Positions 1 to 11,545 of a stretch of DNA of 64,000 nt are shown here, piece by piece (position 1 is the first letter of the stretch; every line of letters begins with the position of its first letter). The translations under genes and the position numbers were made by a program. The notes below the pieces were generated by a model. The model did no database searches. It had not been told where the DNA came from and worked only from the letters and a program-made list of their open reading frames with translations. The DNA is from Endothia cerciana (taxonomy: Eukaryota > Ascomycota > Sordariomycetes > Diaporthales > Cryphonectriaceae), in NCBI GenBank assembly GCA_026119935.1, contig JALRMH010000003.1, positions 1,023,526 through 1,087,525 on the forward strand, written 5' to 3'.

Positions 1-1064
1 ATCCAGGGTCTGTACGTTAGACTGTTTCACTATGCTGTATCCAGCGAGAACCCCATCCTCCTGCTGCTCGCCTCATGTACCTCAACTGTACGGCTAGTCC
101 TCATTTCGCTTTCAAGTCCGCCCCCGTGGCTACATCACGACCAGGACGGCTTGTCTTGCGGTACCTTGCCTGCACCGCGGACTCGTCCCCGGACGGACGT
201 GCACAAGGCTGCGGGCGGTCTGGTACTCTGCCCCTGCACGCTCCCCACGGCCACGGACCTTGCAGCAGTCCCCTGACCCTCGAGAGGTCAGTGAGGTCCA
301 AGTTCCTGCGGGAGGATTGCAGACCTCCCTAGACGAGAGGGAAGTCGCTCGACAGAAGGAGAGACTACTGCAGCGATCGATTTCTCCCCCTCCCTCCAAA
401 AGCGGTTGCAATCTTGCGTACGACGTTGAGGGGGTTGCGCTTCGACACAAAGCAGATGCTGGGGAACAAATAAAGGGCGTCAACAGCCGTCCGGGGATGG
501 GGCCGCATAGGCTTCTGATTTCTTCACTCCTCATCTGCCTGCCTGCTGCGGATATCCCGCTCGCGTCCTCGAGGATAGACAGCGCGACCTTGCTCTTAAT
601 GCGGCCTCCCCTGTGCTGATTGTTTGGGCAACGTTGCTAGGGACCCATGCGCGTGTTCGCACTCAGGCCCTGCGATTCTGTTACACTACACTCAATCTCC
701 TAATCATCGGATCCTCTCCGTCAGTTTCTGCCCGCAGAGCAGGGACCCGCTGCATCAGAATCTGGATAGCTTAGCACCCCTGTCTCCCGGGTGTGGATGC
801 CCCCAGCCCAACATGGCTCATATAGCAAGTTGCATACAACCTGTAACCGAGAGCGATCGCCTGGGCATCTCGAGCTATATAGTACGGCCTCTTTCGCCTC
901 TTCCCCTTTCAAGCGAGGTACGTACTCGGAACCTCCTCAACTCTGGCAGTTGCCCTCCACAATATATATAATCCCAAGATTGTGTTGCTGGACCAACTTG
1001 AATCTCACCATAAACCTTCACCCACTAGGTTGAACAGCAGGACTCGAAGCCGTGGGCCTGGAGA
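1..1064. other. Upstream region without a supported gene
   Basis: Short open frames occur here on both strands, but none has a recognisable domain or a plausible splice structure. The last few hundred bases are probably the promoter and 5' leader of the gene that starts at 1065. A short run of TATATATA lies at about 962-970. I see no RNA gene or repeat. Confidence 0.4.
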
Positions 1065-3227
1065 ATGGCTCAGTCAGATACTAGGAAGTATCAACTATTC
1101 CCTAGAGAGAAGCAGGTCGCCGCCTCGCCAGTACAAGGGCTCGCCCCCGAACAGGCCTTCGCTTTGGCCATGGGACAGACTGCGGACGGGTCAGACAACA
1201 GGTTTGGCACGGGCAACCTGAGACTCAGAATCAGAGAGCACAACCTTCCTATCCGCCGCCGTAAAGTCAGCGTCCCAGAGCTCGGGCCTATGACCACGGT
1301 TCACGAGACGTCTATGGACTCCCGTAAGTCGCGGAAAGGGACTCGTAGACAGGCCAGGGCTGACTCCCATCTAGCCACGCTACCGGGACGACCGACACTC
1401 CATGAGCGCTCAATCAGTGCCCCTGGCCACGGTTGGAAGCAGCACAACATTGCCTATCAGATGGCTGGAGACAAGAGCGACGTCAGCGGTTCCTCTGGAA
1501 CTCGGCCACCATCGTCGCCGAAGGACCTTCCGCCACTCATGATACCTGGACAGATGTCAGCTCTTTCAACTTTAAAGAGGCAGCTCTCGTCCAGCCGCCT
1601 GCGGAAAGGCAGCACCAGCACCGAGTCTAGCGCACGAACGGCAAGATCAGATGACTCGCCCAGATCGAGACCTTATACGCCAATGTCGGCCTCTCAGGCG
1701 ACTACAACTCCGTCGTCCGCAAGTACATGGCACTCGACCGCGACCCCCTCGACGCTGCCGACGCCAGTGTCAGCGTCAGCCACCCACGACCCTCGACGAT
1801 CCCCAAAGCCTTCAAAGACAGAAAATAGCCTGCCTGAGATACCGAAAGAACAATCACCAGATACGACCATCAGCGAGTCTGCTCCGCCGTCAGCCGCCGA
1901 GCCTCAGAGCGCCAGCACCACATCTCATCGACGGAACATGTCCGACAGTGCCAGTCTGAACGGGAGTATCATGGACCGTGGACGCCCGAAAAAGAAGACT
2001 GAGAATGGACTCAAGAGGAGTGGCTCTAAGAAGAGCAAGAGCGCGGAGCGTCGTGCGTTCGAACGGCTGCCCAAAGGTTGGAAGGTACCCGATGCCGTGC
2101 AGATGTTGGATGCTTCCGAGACTACTGCCCTGAACAAACAGGCGTTGCAACAGGCCGAGAGGTTCGAGATCCTGAGGAAGTCTGATGTGGACAGCCTCTC
2201 TAGGGTGAGTCGCCGCGAACCCGACTGAGTCGACGCAGCTGCGCGGTTCCATACTAACTCTGTTCAGGAATTGAGGAACCTAGATGAGCGCTGCGAGTAC
2301 TTGCGCCGTACCTACCACTCACTCAGGGCCGGGCGACGTAATCTCCACTCCCGGATCTGCCAGTACCTCCGGTCTCCACGCACCGTCAAGTTCAGCCAAG
2401 AGTCTTTGCTCAAGCAGGAGGAGGCTCTTGCCGAGTTAGATGCTTCCATCGATGACTGGGTCAGCAAGCTTGAGCAGGCCGAAAACCGCCGCACTCGAGT
2501 TCGCCAGAAGCTGCTGGAACACGTCGCTGCTGCCTTGACCCTTCCTGTCCATGGGGCTCTTGCCGGGGTCGGCCGGTCACCATTCACGCTGGACACCAAG
2601 TCGCCAACTGCCCCCGCTGATCCTTCCACGCCCCCACGATCACCCACCAAAGTCACCTCTACTCCTCAGACTGGATCCTTATCATCATCCCCATGTCGAG
2701 TCGCGGCGCAGGTACCTTCGACCATCGTGGAGCAGCCACTCGTTGAGGAGGCTGCTGCTTCTGCTGTCGGCCTTGGGATCGACCAGGCTGCCGACGAACC
2801 CGTTACTGCTGGCATCCGCCGCAGCGAGGTTGAGAGCATCCGCATCTACGCCGGAGACGAGGTTGCCGCTCTCCTCGCCGATGTCGAGCAACAGATCACA
2901 CGGATGAGCAAGGCTAGTGAGCTGCACGCTGCACTCCGGGAAAAGGACTCTGCCAACCGACAAAAGGAGTCTTTCAACCTTTCCGGGCAGGAGCGCAAGC
3001 AGCTTCACCGTGTCCAGAGCCACGAGGCACTTCGAGGCGGTCTGAAGGACGTACCTTCTACAGGCAGCCATAGCACTGCTGCTGGTCCCGCCAGCGCGAA
3101 AGAACTTCGCACAACCGCCTCACCACACCCTGTCGCCACGACTGTCACCGAAACCAAGGAGGAAGACCCTTCGCACTTCATTCTTCCGTCTGCCGTCTTT
3201 AAACCTAAGACGGCCGTCGCCCATTAG
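1065..3227 (+). CDS. Uds1-domain protein (up-regulated during septation protein 1 type)
   Basis: Two exons, 1065-2204 and 2268-3227, with a 63-nt intron (donor GTGAGT, branch ATACTAAC, acceptor TTCAG); the product is 699 aa. The N-terminal 340 residues are low complexity and rich in Ser, Pro and Arg, as in disordered fungal signalling or scaffold proteins. The conserved block straddles the intron: ERFEILRKSDVDSLSR, then ELRNLDERCEYLRRTY, HSLRAGRRNLHSRI and LLKQEEALAELDASIDDW. It is helical and coiled-coil-like and matches what I know of the Uds1 domain (Pfam Uds1), named for a fission yeast septation-induced protein. The C-terminal part is again Ser/Pro-rich, with a short charged helix near ESIRIYAGDEVAALLADVEQ. 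The start is the first in-frame ATG that keeps the frame open; an upstream non-coding exon is possible. A role in septation or polarity is inferred from the family only. Confidence 0.8.
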
Positions 3228-4528
3228 ACGCAACGTCTCGCTATTTCGGTTCACCTCTCATCAAATCATTATTGCATCTGTTTACTTGGTCTCATTCATG
3301 ACGCTCACGGCCGACTTGCATAAATCAGTGCGGGGAAATTGATCATCTTTACATGATACCCTTCTTGACCTTCTTTGAACGAAAACCAACGTTCTACGAG
3401 CAACGGCCGGCAATCCTTAGACTCTTGTACTAGACACTTGTCTATTTTCCATTACCTGCCCCCCTTACTCTTGTCAGTTACTCATGGCCCAGTTTGTTAT
3501 GCTGTGGCTCTACTACTGTGCTACATCTATATCCTTTTTCCCTTTCCTCTTTCTTCTTCCCGAATCAAGGGAAGGACCTTCCTTAGCTTTCATTTGACTC
3601 TTGGTCCTACTTTATCTTCTCAAAAGTCACATTCGAACATGTCCCACTTTAGTGTGGATCAATGTGTTGAGGGGTCTCACCAGGGAAGAAGTCACTTAGG
3701 TTTATGTCGTAGACATGTTGAGAGGACTTGCTTGGAGGTGGGAGGGGGGGAAGAGCTATTCGAGCTCATCAAGGTTCATCGTCTAGGCTCTCGACCTCGA
3801 GACCAGGCAGATGCCCTGTAACCTACCTAGATAGTAACACCCTTCGCGGGAGGACCACAATTTGAAATACCTTCACGCAATACTGCTTTGAACGATGTCC
3901 TCATGTGAGTTACGTCAACGATCGCTACATCTCCTCACAAGCCCTTCAGCCATTGTACTATGTAGCTACCAACGACCCTGGCCTAATTTTCGTACATCCC
4001 CGGTGCCGTCCCAACTCTCTGACCAGCCCATGCCCCCGACCTAGCCGGCCTGTCGATCTGCCGCACAACTGCACGCGGCCATTGAAGGCGAGGCGAGGGC
4101 GGAAGGAGGGGGCTCTCTACCCATGCGTCTCCGGCCCGGCCCCATGAATGAGAGCCCACATCGCCACGTTTTAGCCACCTTCAGACGAGAATTCGGCGAG
4201 ATGGAGGGACGTTTGTGATACCGTCGTAACACAGCGCCGGATGGTTTTCATCCCTACCTTCCGCAGGACGCCACCCAGCCACAAAACAAAGCCTCCGTCA
4301 TGCGAGGGGCGCATGTTTGGTAGCGGGCGTCTCAGGTGTGGCCCCTCCCTGTTGGCTGTATGCATCCCAGCTGGGCGATCTGTAAACTACCTACGCAGGA
4401 ACCGTTCTTCCCGGACATAAGGACCCGTGTCGGGCGGGCCCAAAGTTATCCATCTACTATAGTACATGCACCCCAGTATGATGTCTGTCTCCGCTTGTAC
4501 GGTTGATGGTCTTGAGTGTGGGATCGTC

Positions 4529-4551
4529 CACACACACACACACACACACAC
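4529..4551. repeat. (CA)n microsatellite
   Basis: About eleven uninterrupted CA units in the spacer downstream of the Uds1-type gene. Confidence 0.95.
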
Positions 4552-5501
4552 TCACTCCCTCGCCGCCACACTCATCCGACCTCTTGGGATGACGAAGTTT
4601 AAGACCGAAACAAAGCATTCCATGGGATCGAATCCTTCCCCTGGTGCTCCGCCAAGGCGTGACATCGCTCGCAGAGCATATGAGACGAGGCGTCGTGGGT
4701 CTCGGCACGGGGTGAGAAAATGAACTTCTCGAAGCGAGGGGCCCAGCTGATGCATCCTTCCAAAATCACACATGAGGGAGGAGGAGGAGAAACCCGCTCG
4801 CGTGCCAATGCTTGGGCCTCGTACGTACTCTGGCTCGCTAAAGGGGCGGGTGAGATGGATCCCTGTGTGGCTGCAGTGTCACCACGCCGAGGGGCCGGCT
4901 CACCGCGTGCGCCGCCTTGCATAACAGGGCGAAGAGAAGGTCTCTTGTAGGACTAGTACGGGTACATTGGCACAGGCACCCCGTGATTTGGGGTGCATGT
5001 TGGGGTAGCCTCAGTGCCTACGCTGCTTTGCAATTTGGTGATGCAGTGTGCGAACGCCTACCTAAGTAAGGTGCTTTCTGCCAAGTGCTGTTGATGCATC
5101 ATACCCTCCGTCGCTTGGAAGAATGTGATATACAGGCACTTTAGCAAAAGTGCACTTCCCGCTGCAATCATTCATCCGTTCGTCCGTCCAAGGGGTCTTC
5201 TGACCCTGCGGAGATCAGCGGTGAATCAGCGTGATGTGAAGATGCATGCAAGTCACAATTGCGCAGAAACATTCATGCACGTCGTCTGGAGTCAGTTGGT
5301 CTAGGAGCTCGCTATGGCCAGAGAGATATCCGCTTTGACGAAGTAGATCAGATGAGTCTCCATGCGGGCCAGGGTCGATGGCTTGTATCTGCTCAGCTGC
5401 TGCCGTCCGGCCGTTTGTTGGGATGAAGCTCAACAGATGGTCCGGTGACTCTTCACCTCTTTTGATCGATACGGGCACGCAGCTGGATTGACCAAGATGT
5501 G

Positions 5502-5514
5502 CCCCCCCCCCCCC
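5502..5514. repeat. Poly-C tract, 13 bases
   Basis: Uninterrupted run of 13 C in an intergenic region. Its length in an assembly is error-prone. Confidence 0.95.
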
Positions 5515-6484
5515 ACTGACAGTGGTCTCTGAAGCGGAACTGTGCAGGCTATTCGCCTATGTATCGTGCTGCTATGGAGCACGCAGCCGATTTGGCCAGT
5601 AGTATCTTCTAGTCTCCAATTGTTGGCGGGAGATTGAAACCCTTCATACACCAGAGGTATGTCGTTGGCGGAAGGTGTTCACACATGACTAGCCACTCTG
5701 TACCCGTCGAAGTGTCCTGCGCCCTTATCAATGCCCCTTGGATCATGGACTTCGCAAGTAAGAAGGAGGATCGCACAGTAACTCGTCCGCATTTCCCTCT
5801 CACCAAGGTAAACATTTAACTCATTGGCACGAGGGTATTCTCCCGTGGACAACCCTCCTCCGAGAAAAGAAATTGTTGAAAGAAGAAAGCACCATCACAA
5901 AGGGGAACTGCCTTTCCGCTGAGATGATATGGCGTTAAGGCTTGCCGAGTTTCCGTGACCACGCCGAATCTGTATCTGGGTTCCATATCTACAGAAGTGC
6001 ATCGTGCGTGGACAAATATAGACTTAGAAGATATCTCGCTAGCAGAGTCACGAAGGCGTTGGGGAATCGTTATCGTTTGAAGCCAAGCCCCGAGCGCTTG
6101 CCTGGACCATCGGATGCTGCACCACGAGCCACTGGTAACAGGGACCGGGGCAGCCTGGATGTGCCTTTGTAGGATAGTCCCGTTGGTCTCCTGCTATCAC
6201 TAAATAGCGGGTGTTCGTCACCAACCTAGGTCGTCAATCAAGGAGCATCTGATGATAGACTCGTCACCGATGGCGCACGAACTAGGCGCTTCGGATTAGT
6301 GCACGTAAGACATCCGAGATTCACTGCTTCTAGTGTCAATGAGCGAGGCCAACCTCTATAGCAGTATATAGACCACAAACCATCCCTAGTCAGTCTGGGT
6401 TGGTCATCCTGTTTCGGAGCTGCGATACTCAAACCCTCCCACGCGTTTCCACCACGGGGCCCACCAGGCAATGCCAAGTTGACA

Positions 6485-7288
6485 ATGACTGCCGCCTCTC
6501 GACCTGCGATTGTGGTAGTACCGGGAGCATGGCAGTTGGCCACTGCCTTCAGGCCCTTCGCCAACTTGCTCGAGAAACCGGGGTACGATATCGAATGTGT
6601 GCAGCTCCCGAGCACCGGCGGGACGACTGGTCTCGCTGAGGATATCGCGGCCATCCGCGCCGTGCTTGAGCCCCATTGTCAAGGCTGGCAACGAAGTCGT
6701 CCTTCTCACCCACTCAACCGGAGGTGTAAACGGCAGCGGAGAGATGAAGGGCCTGGACGTAAAGACGCGTGGGAAGGCGGCGTTGTCCGGAAGCGTAACA
6801 AGAATCATCTGCATGACCGCATTCATGATCCCTGAGGGAAGCAGTCTGATGGACATGCTGGGAGGTCAACCGCTACCCTGGATGGTCATCGAGGTAAGGT
6901 GAAACCCCCCTCAAGGTGAGCAAAGGGGCTCGAAGATAGTAACGCACAGATACAGGGCGATCGGGTCACGGGTAATCCGGACTTGATGCCTCAGATAGGC
7001 TTCAGCGATCTCTCCCCAGAGGACCAGGAGAAGTGGATGAAGGAGCTGACGTTCACATCGGCCGCGCTTTTTGTCGGGAAAAGCGAGGTTGAACCTTGGA
7101 ACGTGGGGATCACCTGCGCATACATCTTCACGAAGCAGGACGGGGCCTTGCCTTACCCGCTTCGACAACAAACGGCATCTCAGCTTGGCCCGGGTGCACC
7201 AACCGTTGCTATCGATGCAAACAACTGCCCCTTCCTGAGCGTGCCGGAGAAGCTGCTGGCGGCGGTTGAGGAGATCGTGGCTGCCTGA
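6485..7288 (+). pseudogene. Alpha/beta-hydrolase fold protein, frameshifted
   Basis: The protein begins MTAASRPAIVVVPGAW and runs through NLLEKPGYDIECVQLPSTGG to IRAVLEP. At a run of four C (6671-6674) the sense moves to another frame, IVKAGNEVVLLTHSTGG; dropping one C restores one continuous reading. This is the AB_hydrolase_6-like family. The nucleophile Ser lies in HSTGG and a candidate acidic residue in TKQD. A 62-nt intron at 6894-6955 (GTAAGG...TACAG) joins VIE to GDRVTGNPD. The C-terminal motif where this family normally has Gly-His-Ser-Pro-Phe reads NNCPFLSVPE, so the usual catalytic His is missing. With one frameshift and one lost catalytic residue the copy is probably not an active hydrolase, although the indel could be a sequencing error. 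The start is the ATG at 6485, directly before the hydrophobic first strand. Confidence 0.7.
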
Positions 7289-7568
7289 ACAACACCCAAC
7301 CAATTAGCCAGCCACGGAAAACGCAACTATAAATGCGCAGCCGTGGAAGATGACCCGAGAATCAATTATGGCACGAGAGATGTCTGATGGGGAAATTTCA
7401 TATTGGCTATCTATTTGCTGTCCTGAAGCTAAGATCCTGCCTGGCCTTGGCTTGTGTATGTTCATAACTTACCTCGAAGGTATACCAAATCGACATGATG
7501 AAGGGCCACATCCGCCCAACCTATTTCAGCTGGCAATAATCTATTGGATGTCTTCTGGAACATTACCA

Positions 7569-8687
7569 TCACTTGATGATCCAGCCTTCGGCGCGGGACG
7601 ACCATCGAGGTCGTCCTTCCAATTCCCGAGTGAGACTGCTGAGCACTGCCGACTGAGGTGACGATGAGCCTTGACAAAACACAATCCAGCAGTCAGGATC
7701 GTCTAGGTCGGCTTGTTCAAGCCGGTCAGACCAGCTCGGCAGCAGCCCCCCCAGCTCATCGTATGGCTCAAGCTGCGCAAAGCACTGCCACTTCTGCACG
7801 AGCGACCCCGCGTATGCGGCATCGACTCGGAACCACTCCGTGTGGCGGACACCACAGCCGGAACAACCCAGGTGCTCCCTCAGGCGGGCGTTGTGGAGCT
7901 GGTGGTGGACGACCCGCTCGATCCTCTGGTGATGGGGCATGGGGTGGGCGAAGGCCAGGCTCGGCGCGTACTTACACTGCTTCCCCCACTGCTGCATCCG
8001 GCGCTCGACGTTGCCCGAGCGCCCGATCTTGATGAGGTCCACCTCTACGATGGCCCCGGCGCCCAGCCTTACGAAGACGTTGCTGGGGTGCATGAAGCCG
8101 TAGATGAAGCCCGCGCTGGCCAGGTAAACTTTCACCAGCTCGGCTTTGATGGCCTCGTTTACTGCGCGGACAGACCTGGGTCGGCCGTAGAAATTGAAGG
8201 AACGGAATGAAAATTGTTTGTCGGGCGGTGGATGTTCCTCATCTGGGTCTAGCCTACGGGGTCTACGGTCAGAGCCACCTCCTCCAGAAGCTTGCTGAGT
8301 GATAGCATCGTTCGACTGGGGCCCATGGTTCCGGTCTGCAGTGGGGCTTGGGTCTGCCGTCACTTCATCCTTGGGAGACTGTTTAGTCGTCGAGCATTGA
8401 GTGGCACCATCCTGCCCGGGCATCACAGAAGCCAAGGTGGAAAGGTGCCGAGGTAGAAAGCAGAGGCTCGGATCCGAATGGCTAGGCACGGGGCAAATAC
8501 GAGGGTTTGGGCTAGAGATATAGCTTCTAGATATTCGAAGCATCGCCTTGTCGGTCGGGGCTTGCCGCCGGGGGCCAGTCGGCTGGTGACCTAGGCCTGA
8601 GGAGCTGCGTACGAGTTCGCGGGGGCGGGCGGAGCCAGAGATGGCCGTCGAGATCAAATCCATTGTATCCTCAGAGACCGTAGACAT
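7569..8687 (-). CDS. T5orf172 / Mug113-type GIY-YIG-related protein
   Basis: Single-exon frame of 372 aa. The first 150 residues are low complexity and poorly conserved in type. The domain starts near residue 185: FIYGFMHPSNVFVRLG, VDLIKIGRSGNVERRMQQW, then FAHPMPHHQRIERVVHHQL, a Cys-containing loop ending in HTEWFRV, and QKWQCF. That order (IKIGR-x-x-NVERR, then an E-x-x-x-H helix, then TEWF) is characteristic of the T5orf172 / meiotically up-regulated gene 113 family, which is related to GIY-YIG nucleases. Members of this family in filamentous fungi are common and mostly uncharacterised. The first Met of the frame is taken as the start, but a later Met is possible because the N-terminus carries no conserved feature. 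Nuclease activity is not shown here. Confidence 0.8.
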   Translation of the reverse strand: MSTVSEDTMDLISTAISGSARPRELVRSSSGLGHQPTGPRRQAPTDKAMLRISRSYISSPNPRICPVPSHSDPSLCFLPRHLSTLASVMPGQDGATQCSTTKQSPKDEVTADPSPTADRNHGPQSNDAITQQASGGGGSDRRPRRLDPDEEHPPPDKQFSFRSFNFYGRPRSVRAVNEAIKAELVKVYLASAGFIYGFMHPSNVFVRLGAGAIVEVDLIKIGRSGNVERRMQQWGKQCKYAPSLAFAHPMPHHQRIERVVHHQLHNARLREHLGCSGCGVRHTEWFRVDAAYAGSLVQKWQCFAQLEPYDELGGLLPSWSDRLEQADLDDPDCWIVFCQGSSSPQSAVLSSLTRELEGRPRWSSRAEGWIIK

Positions 8688-9290
8688 CTGTCCTCTTCTA
8701 GAAATACTTGACTAGGACACGTAAGGTTTCAGCCATAGTTATTGGGTTGGAGCCTGGGAGAGGGAAGGATGGAATCGTGTCTTTGGACTCGAGCATCCGG
8801 TTGCGCATTAAGTACTGGGGGGAAATTTGTGACTCTGTCGAGCACATATCATGAGTGACTGACGATCAAACACTCAATACACCAAGATATGATTCACCGA
8901 TAGAAGCGAATCAGCCTGGGAGCAAGTCACGACTCTGCCCATACATGGAAGTTCGCACTGGGGCCAATGCTTGATCATATCGTCAAGATCTAGTTGAGTC
9001 TACGTATTTGGAAGCAAGGCCGAGAATAAGAAGGAACGAAGAGAAAGAAAGAGAGGGGGGTGAACCCAAATACCAAACCTCACAAAAAACAAGTGGGAGA
9101 AGAACAGCGGGAGGGCGTTCTTCGAAGTCCTGTTCTCAATCAACGTCCCAGGGGCAAAGTTCAGCGAATTCCTGATGGTGAGCAGTTGATAATTCAGCAT
9201 TGGGCAATTCTCCACTCGGTTTAATTAAGAGAGACCACGCAAATGGGCAGAAGGACCCCGCGAGAAATCACGTCTGATCGAACGTTGGTC
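8688..9290. other. Spacer, nothing recognised
   Basis: Intergenic DNA between the Mug113-type gene and the glycosyltransferase remnant. A purine-rich run at about 9020-9060 is the only notable composition feature. Confidence 0.4.
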
Positions 9291-9334
9291 TATTGACTTA
9301 TAGAGAGCCTCCCTGCACAGTAAAACCCCCCCGC

Positions 9335-9905
9335 CTAAGAGGTGCCCTTGACGAGGCGCCCGGCGCCCGCCTCGACGCCGACGATAAGCCTCGTCCGATC
9401 CCGGAGCCCGTCGGGCACCCAGTCCGCGAGCGGCCTTATCATGACCGTGTCGGAGTCCGAGTACACGCCGCCCTCGACGGCGAGGAGCAGGAAGCGGAGG
9501 AAGTCGGCGCGGATGACGGTGCGCGGGATCGCCTCGAAGAGCTCGCGGACGCCGCCGTAGCCCGGGTACGTGGCGGCCACGTGGTCGACGAGGGCTCGGG
9601 AGCCCGCCCTGTCGAGGACGGAGTAGGTGTGGGAGGTGCTCTGTGTGACGAAGCTCGCCACGACCTTCGGGTGGACGACGCCGGGGGCGTAGGCGAGGTA
9701 GATCTGCCAGGTCTTGGAGAGGATGTGCGGGAGGGCCTGAGGCAGGGTGGAGCCTGTTGACGCGGCACGTAGCCTCGTGGGAAGCCAAGGCTAGGTGAGA
9801 GGCTGGCCAGCTTGGGACGCCGAGTAGAGTGAAGTATAGGATCAGGAGGACGACGAAAGTGTAGGCCGCGATGCCGAGGCGCGTGGCGATTGGACCACGC
9901 GCGCG
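9335..9905 (-). pseudogene. OCH1-like (GT32) glycosyltransferase remnant
   Basis: On the minus strand a membrane anchor-like segment, AAYTFVVLLILYFTLLG, is readable around 9825-9880. After a change of frame follow LPQALPHILSKTWQIYL (about 9685-9735) and ELFEAIPRTVIRADFLRFLL, then GGVYSDSDTVMIRPLADWVP. HILSKTWQ and the DSD(T) metal-binding motif are typical of the glycosyltransferase sugar-binding DXD family that contains the Golgi alpha-1,6-mannosyltransferase Och1. The frame stops at 9335, about 25 residues after the DXD, where the family normally continues for roughly 100 residues or more. No ATG precedes the anchor in frame, and I found no convincing intron joining anchor to catalytic part. 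I therefore read it as a truncated, probably inactive copy. A multi-exon gene with unusual splice sites cannot be excluded. Confidence 0.6.
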
Positions 9906-10645
9906 TCAGACGAGAGAGCCGCGATGGGGCTTCTCCACGCTTCTTTACTAGTCCTGCAACCTCGTGAGCATATTTTCGATCGGGCGGACCCGAATCTCAT
10001 TCGGAAGTGCAGCAGAGGAACATCTGAGGCCGGAACCTTTCTGGCAGTTGCCGAGGAATGAAACATAGACTTGGTCTGGCAACTATCCACTTACCATCTT
10101 GACTCGTAGGTGTACCAGGAAGGCTGACATCGTCGTAGTCCTTGTCATCAAACAAGATAATAGTAGAAGAAGGGCGAGCCATTCTGGCCAGACTTCACGA
10201 TGGAGGGCACCACCAGCCGGGGCGATGGCAAGATAGCAGGAGGAGATCTCGCTCAGTCTTCGTGAACTCGAGGGACCGTTACTGAAAGCAGGACCACCTT
10301 CAGCACTCACTCCGTTTGCGAGGCTGGGAGCCAATGCGGGTGCGCGTCGCACAGGGCCGCACCGGGTATATAGTCCTCCACCATTGCCTGCGGTGTCTCA
10401 GGTTGGCTCCCAAGGTTGCGTCCATGTTGGTGTGCACGGCTTCACGGTCTGGGAGGGCTGCGGATCTCGGCCAGGTGCGTCGTTGAGAAGGTCTGTGGTC
10501 TCGTGCGACGGGGGAAGATCCTCCCGAACTCAGATGTGATCGCACACACGCACCGCCAGGGAAGAACCCTTGCTTATGTCTGGCGGTCGCATCGCGGGTT
10601 GAGATATTTCGGTGAGATGAGCGTGTCAGGGCGGCCCGGTGGAGG

Positions 10646-10648
<3 letters not shown>

Positions 10649-10679
<31 letters not shown>
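10649..10679. repeat. (AT)n microsatellite
   Basis: About fifteen uninterrupted AT units. Confidence 0.95.
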
Positions 10680-10682
<3 letters not shown>

Positions 10683-10995
10683 CTTGTTGACAATTTTCGG
10701 CACACAAGATCCGAGCCTGATGGATCATGATCATACAGGACCGCGACCAGTAGCATTTCAGCAAGTCGGAGGAGAGGGTCGACCGACTGATTCTGCGGCC
10801 GTCACAGCGGCGGCACGAGGAAAACCTTGCCGCGGGCCAGAACATCACAGCCTCTGTGTTGTTGAAGATGCTCGATGATTGATGTAATTGATGCTGCACC
10901 AGCTTGGCTTGTCAAGGGCACCGACACTTTACGAGTATCTCGGCCTCAAGATTCGACGAGCATGGCTTCTAGGTCAAGACATGCCCTCTCGAGAG

Positions 10996-11030
10996 GACCA
11001 GATCCGCGAAACCTCAGAGGGGATCTGGTC
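10996..11030. repeat. 10-bp perfect inverted repeat
   Basis: GACCAGATCC and its exact reverse complement GGATCTGGTC, separated by 15 bases. It could be a chance hairpin or a dimeric protein site; nothing nearby decides. Confidence 0.5.
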
Positions 11031-11545
11031 GGGAGCCCCTGAGCTTGTTATCTGCACGGCCTCCTGAGATTGCTATCCCACCCACATTCGGTCCCCTCTG
11101 GGCCGCTCAGACACGCCGAGAGCTCTCCAGATTGAGAGACATTGGTTCAGTCACTGCGGGCCCGTCCATAGAGCGTAGAGACGACCGTGACGGGGTTCGC
11201 GGGGCATCGCAGGCGAGGCGTGAGATGTGAGATGCGGGATACTAGTGACAATTACCTGTTATAAATGTTTCATCCACAGGCCGGCTGCTACGTCAGTCGT
11301 CGACACTTGGGCTGCCCCGCCATCAGGTCACGCAGGGGCGCGTCGGACCCCTCCAAACGAGCGGTACGGTGAGCTGTCGAAAAGGCACAGTCAACCTAGC
11401 CTGAACCTCCTCCACTGCTTTCGTACACACCTCGAAGACCTAGCCGCCGTGACAATTGCTTTACAGACAAAACAAACCAAAAAACCAGAAAAAAAAACCC
11501 GGAGGTCCCCCAGAGCTGTTTGGGCCCTGTAGGCGAGACCAGAAC

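Larger units (their letters stand above)
3228..6484. other. Long intergenic region with simple repeats
   Basis: About 3.2 kb without a supported gene. It holds a CA dinucleotide run at 4529-4551 and a run of 13 C at 5502-5514. The open frames present are short, lack recognisable domains and overlap each other on both strands. A TATA-like CAGTATATAG at about 6361-6370 may belong to the hydrolase gene downstream. Confidence 0.5.
9910..11545. other. Gene-poor spacer upstream of aip1
   Basis: No supported gene. It contains the AT microsatellite at 10,649-10,678 and a perfect 10-bp inverted repeat, GACCAGATCC (10,996-11,005) and GGATCTGGTC (11,021-11,030). The last few hundred bases before 11,546 presumably hold the aip1 promoter and leader. 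Confidence 0.4.
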
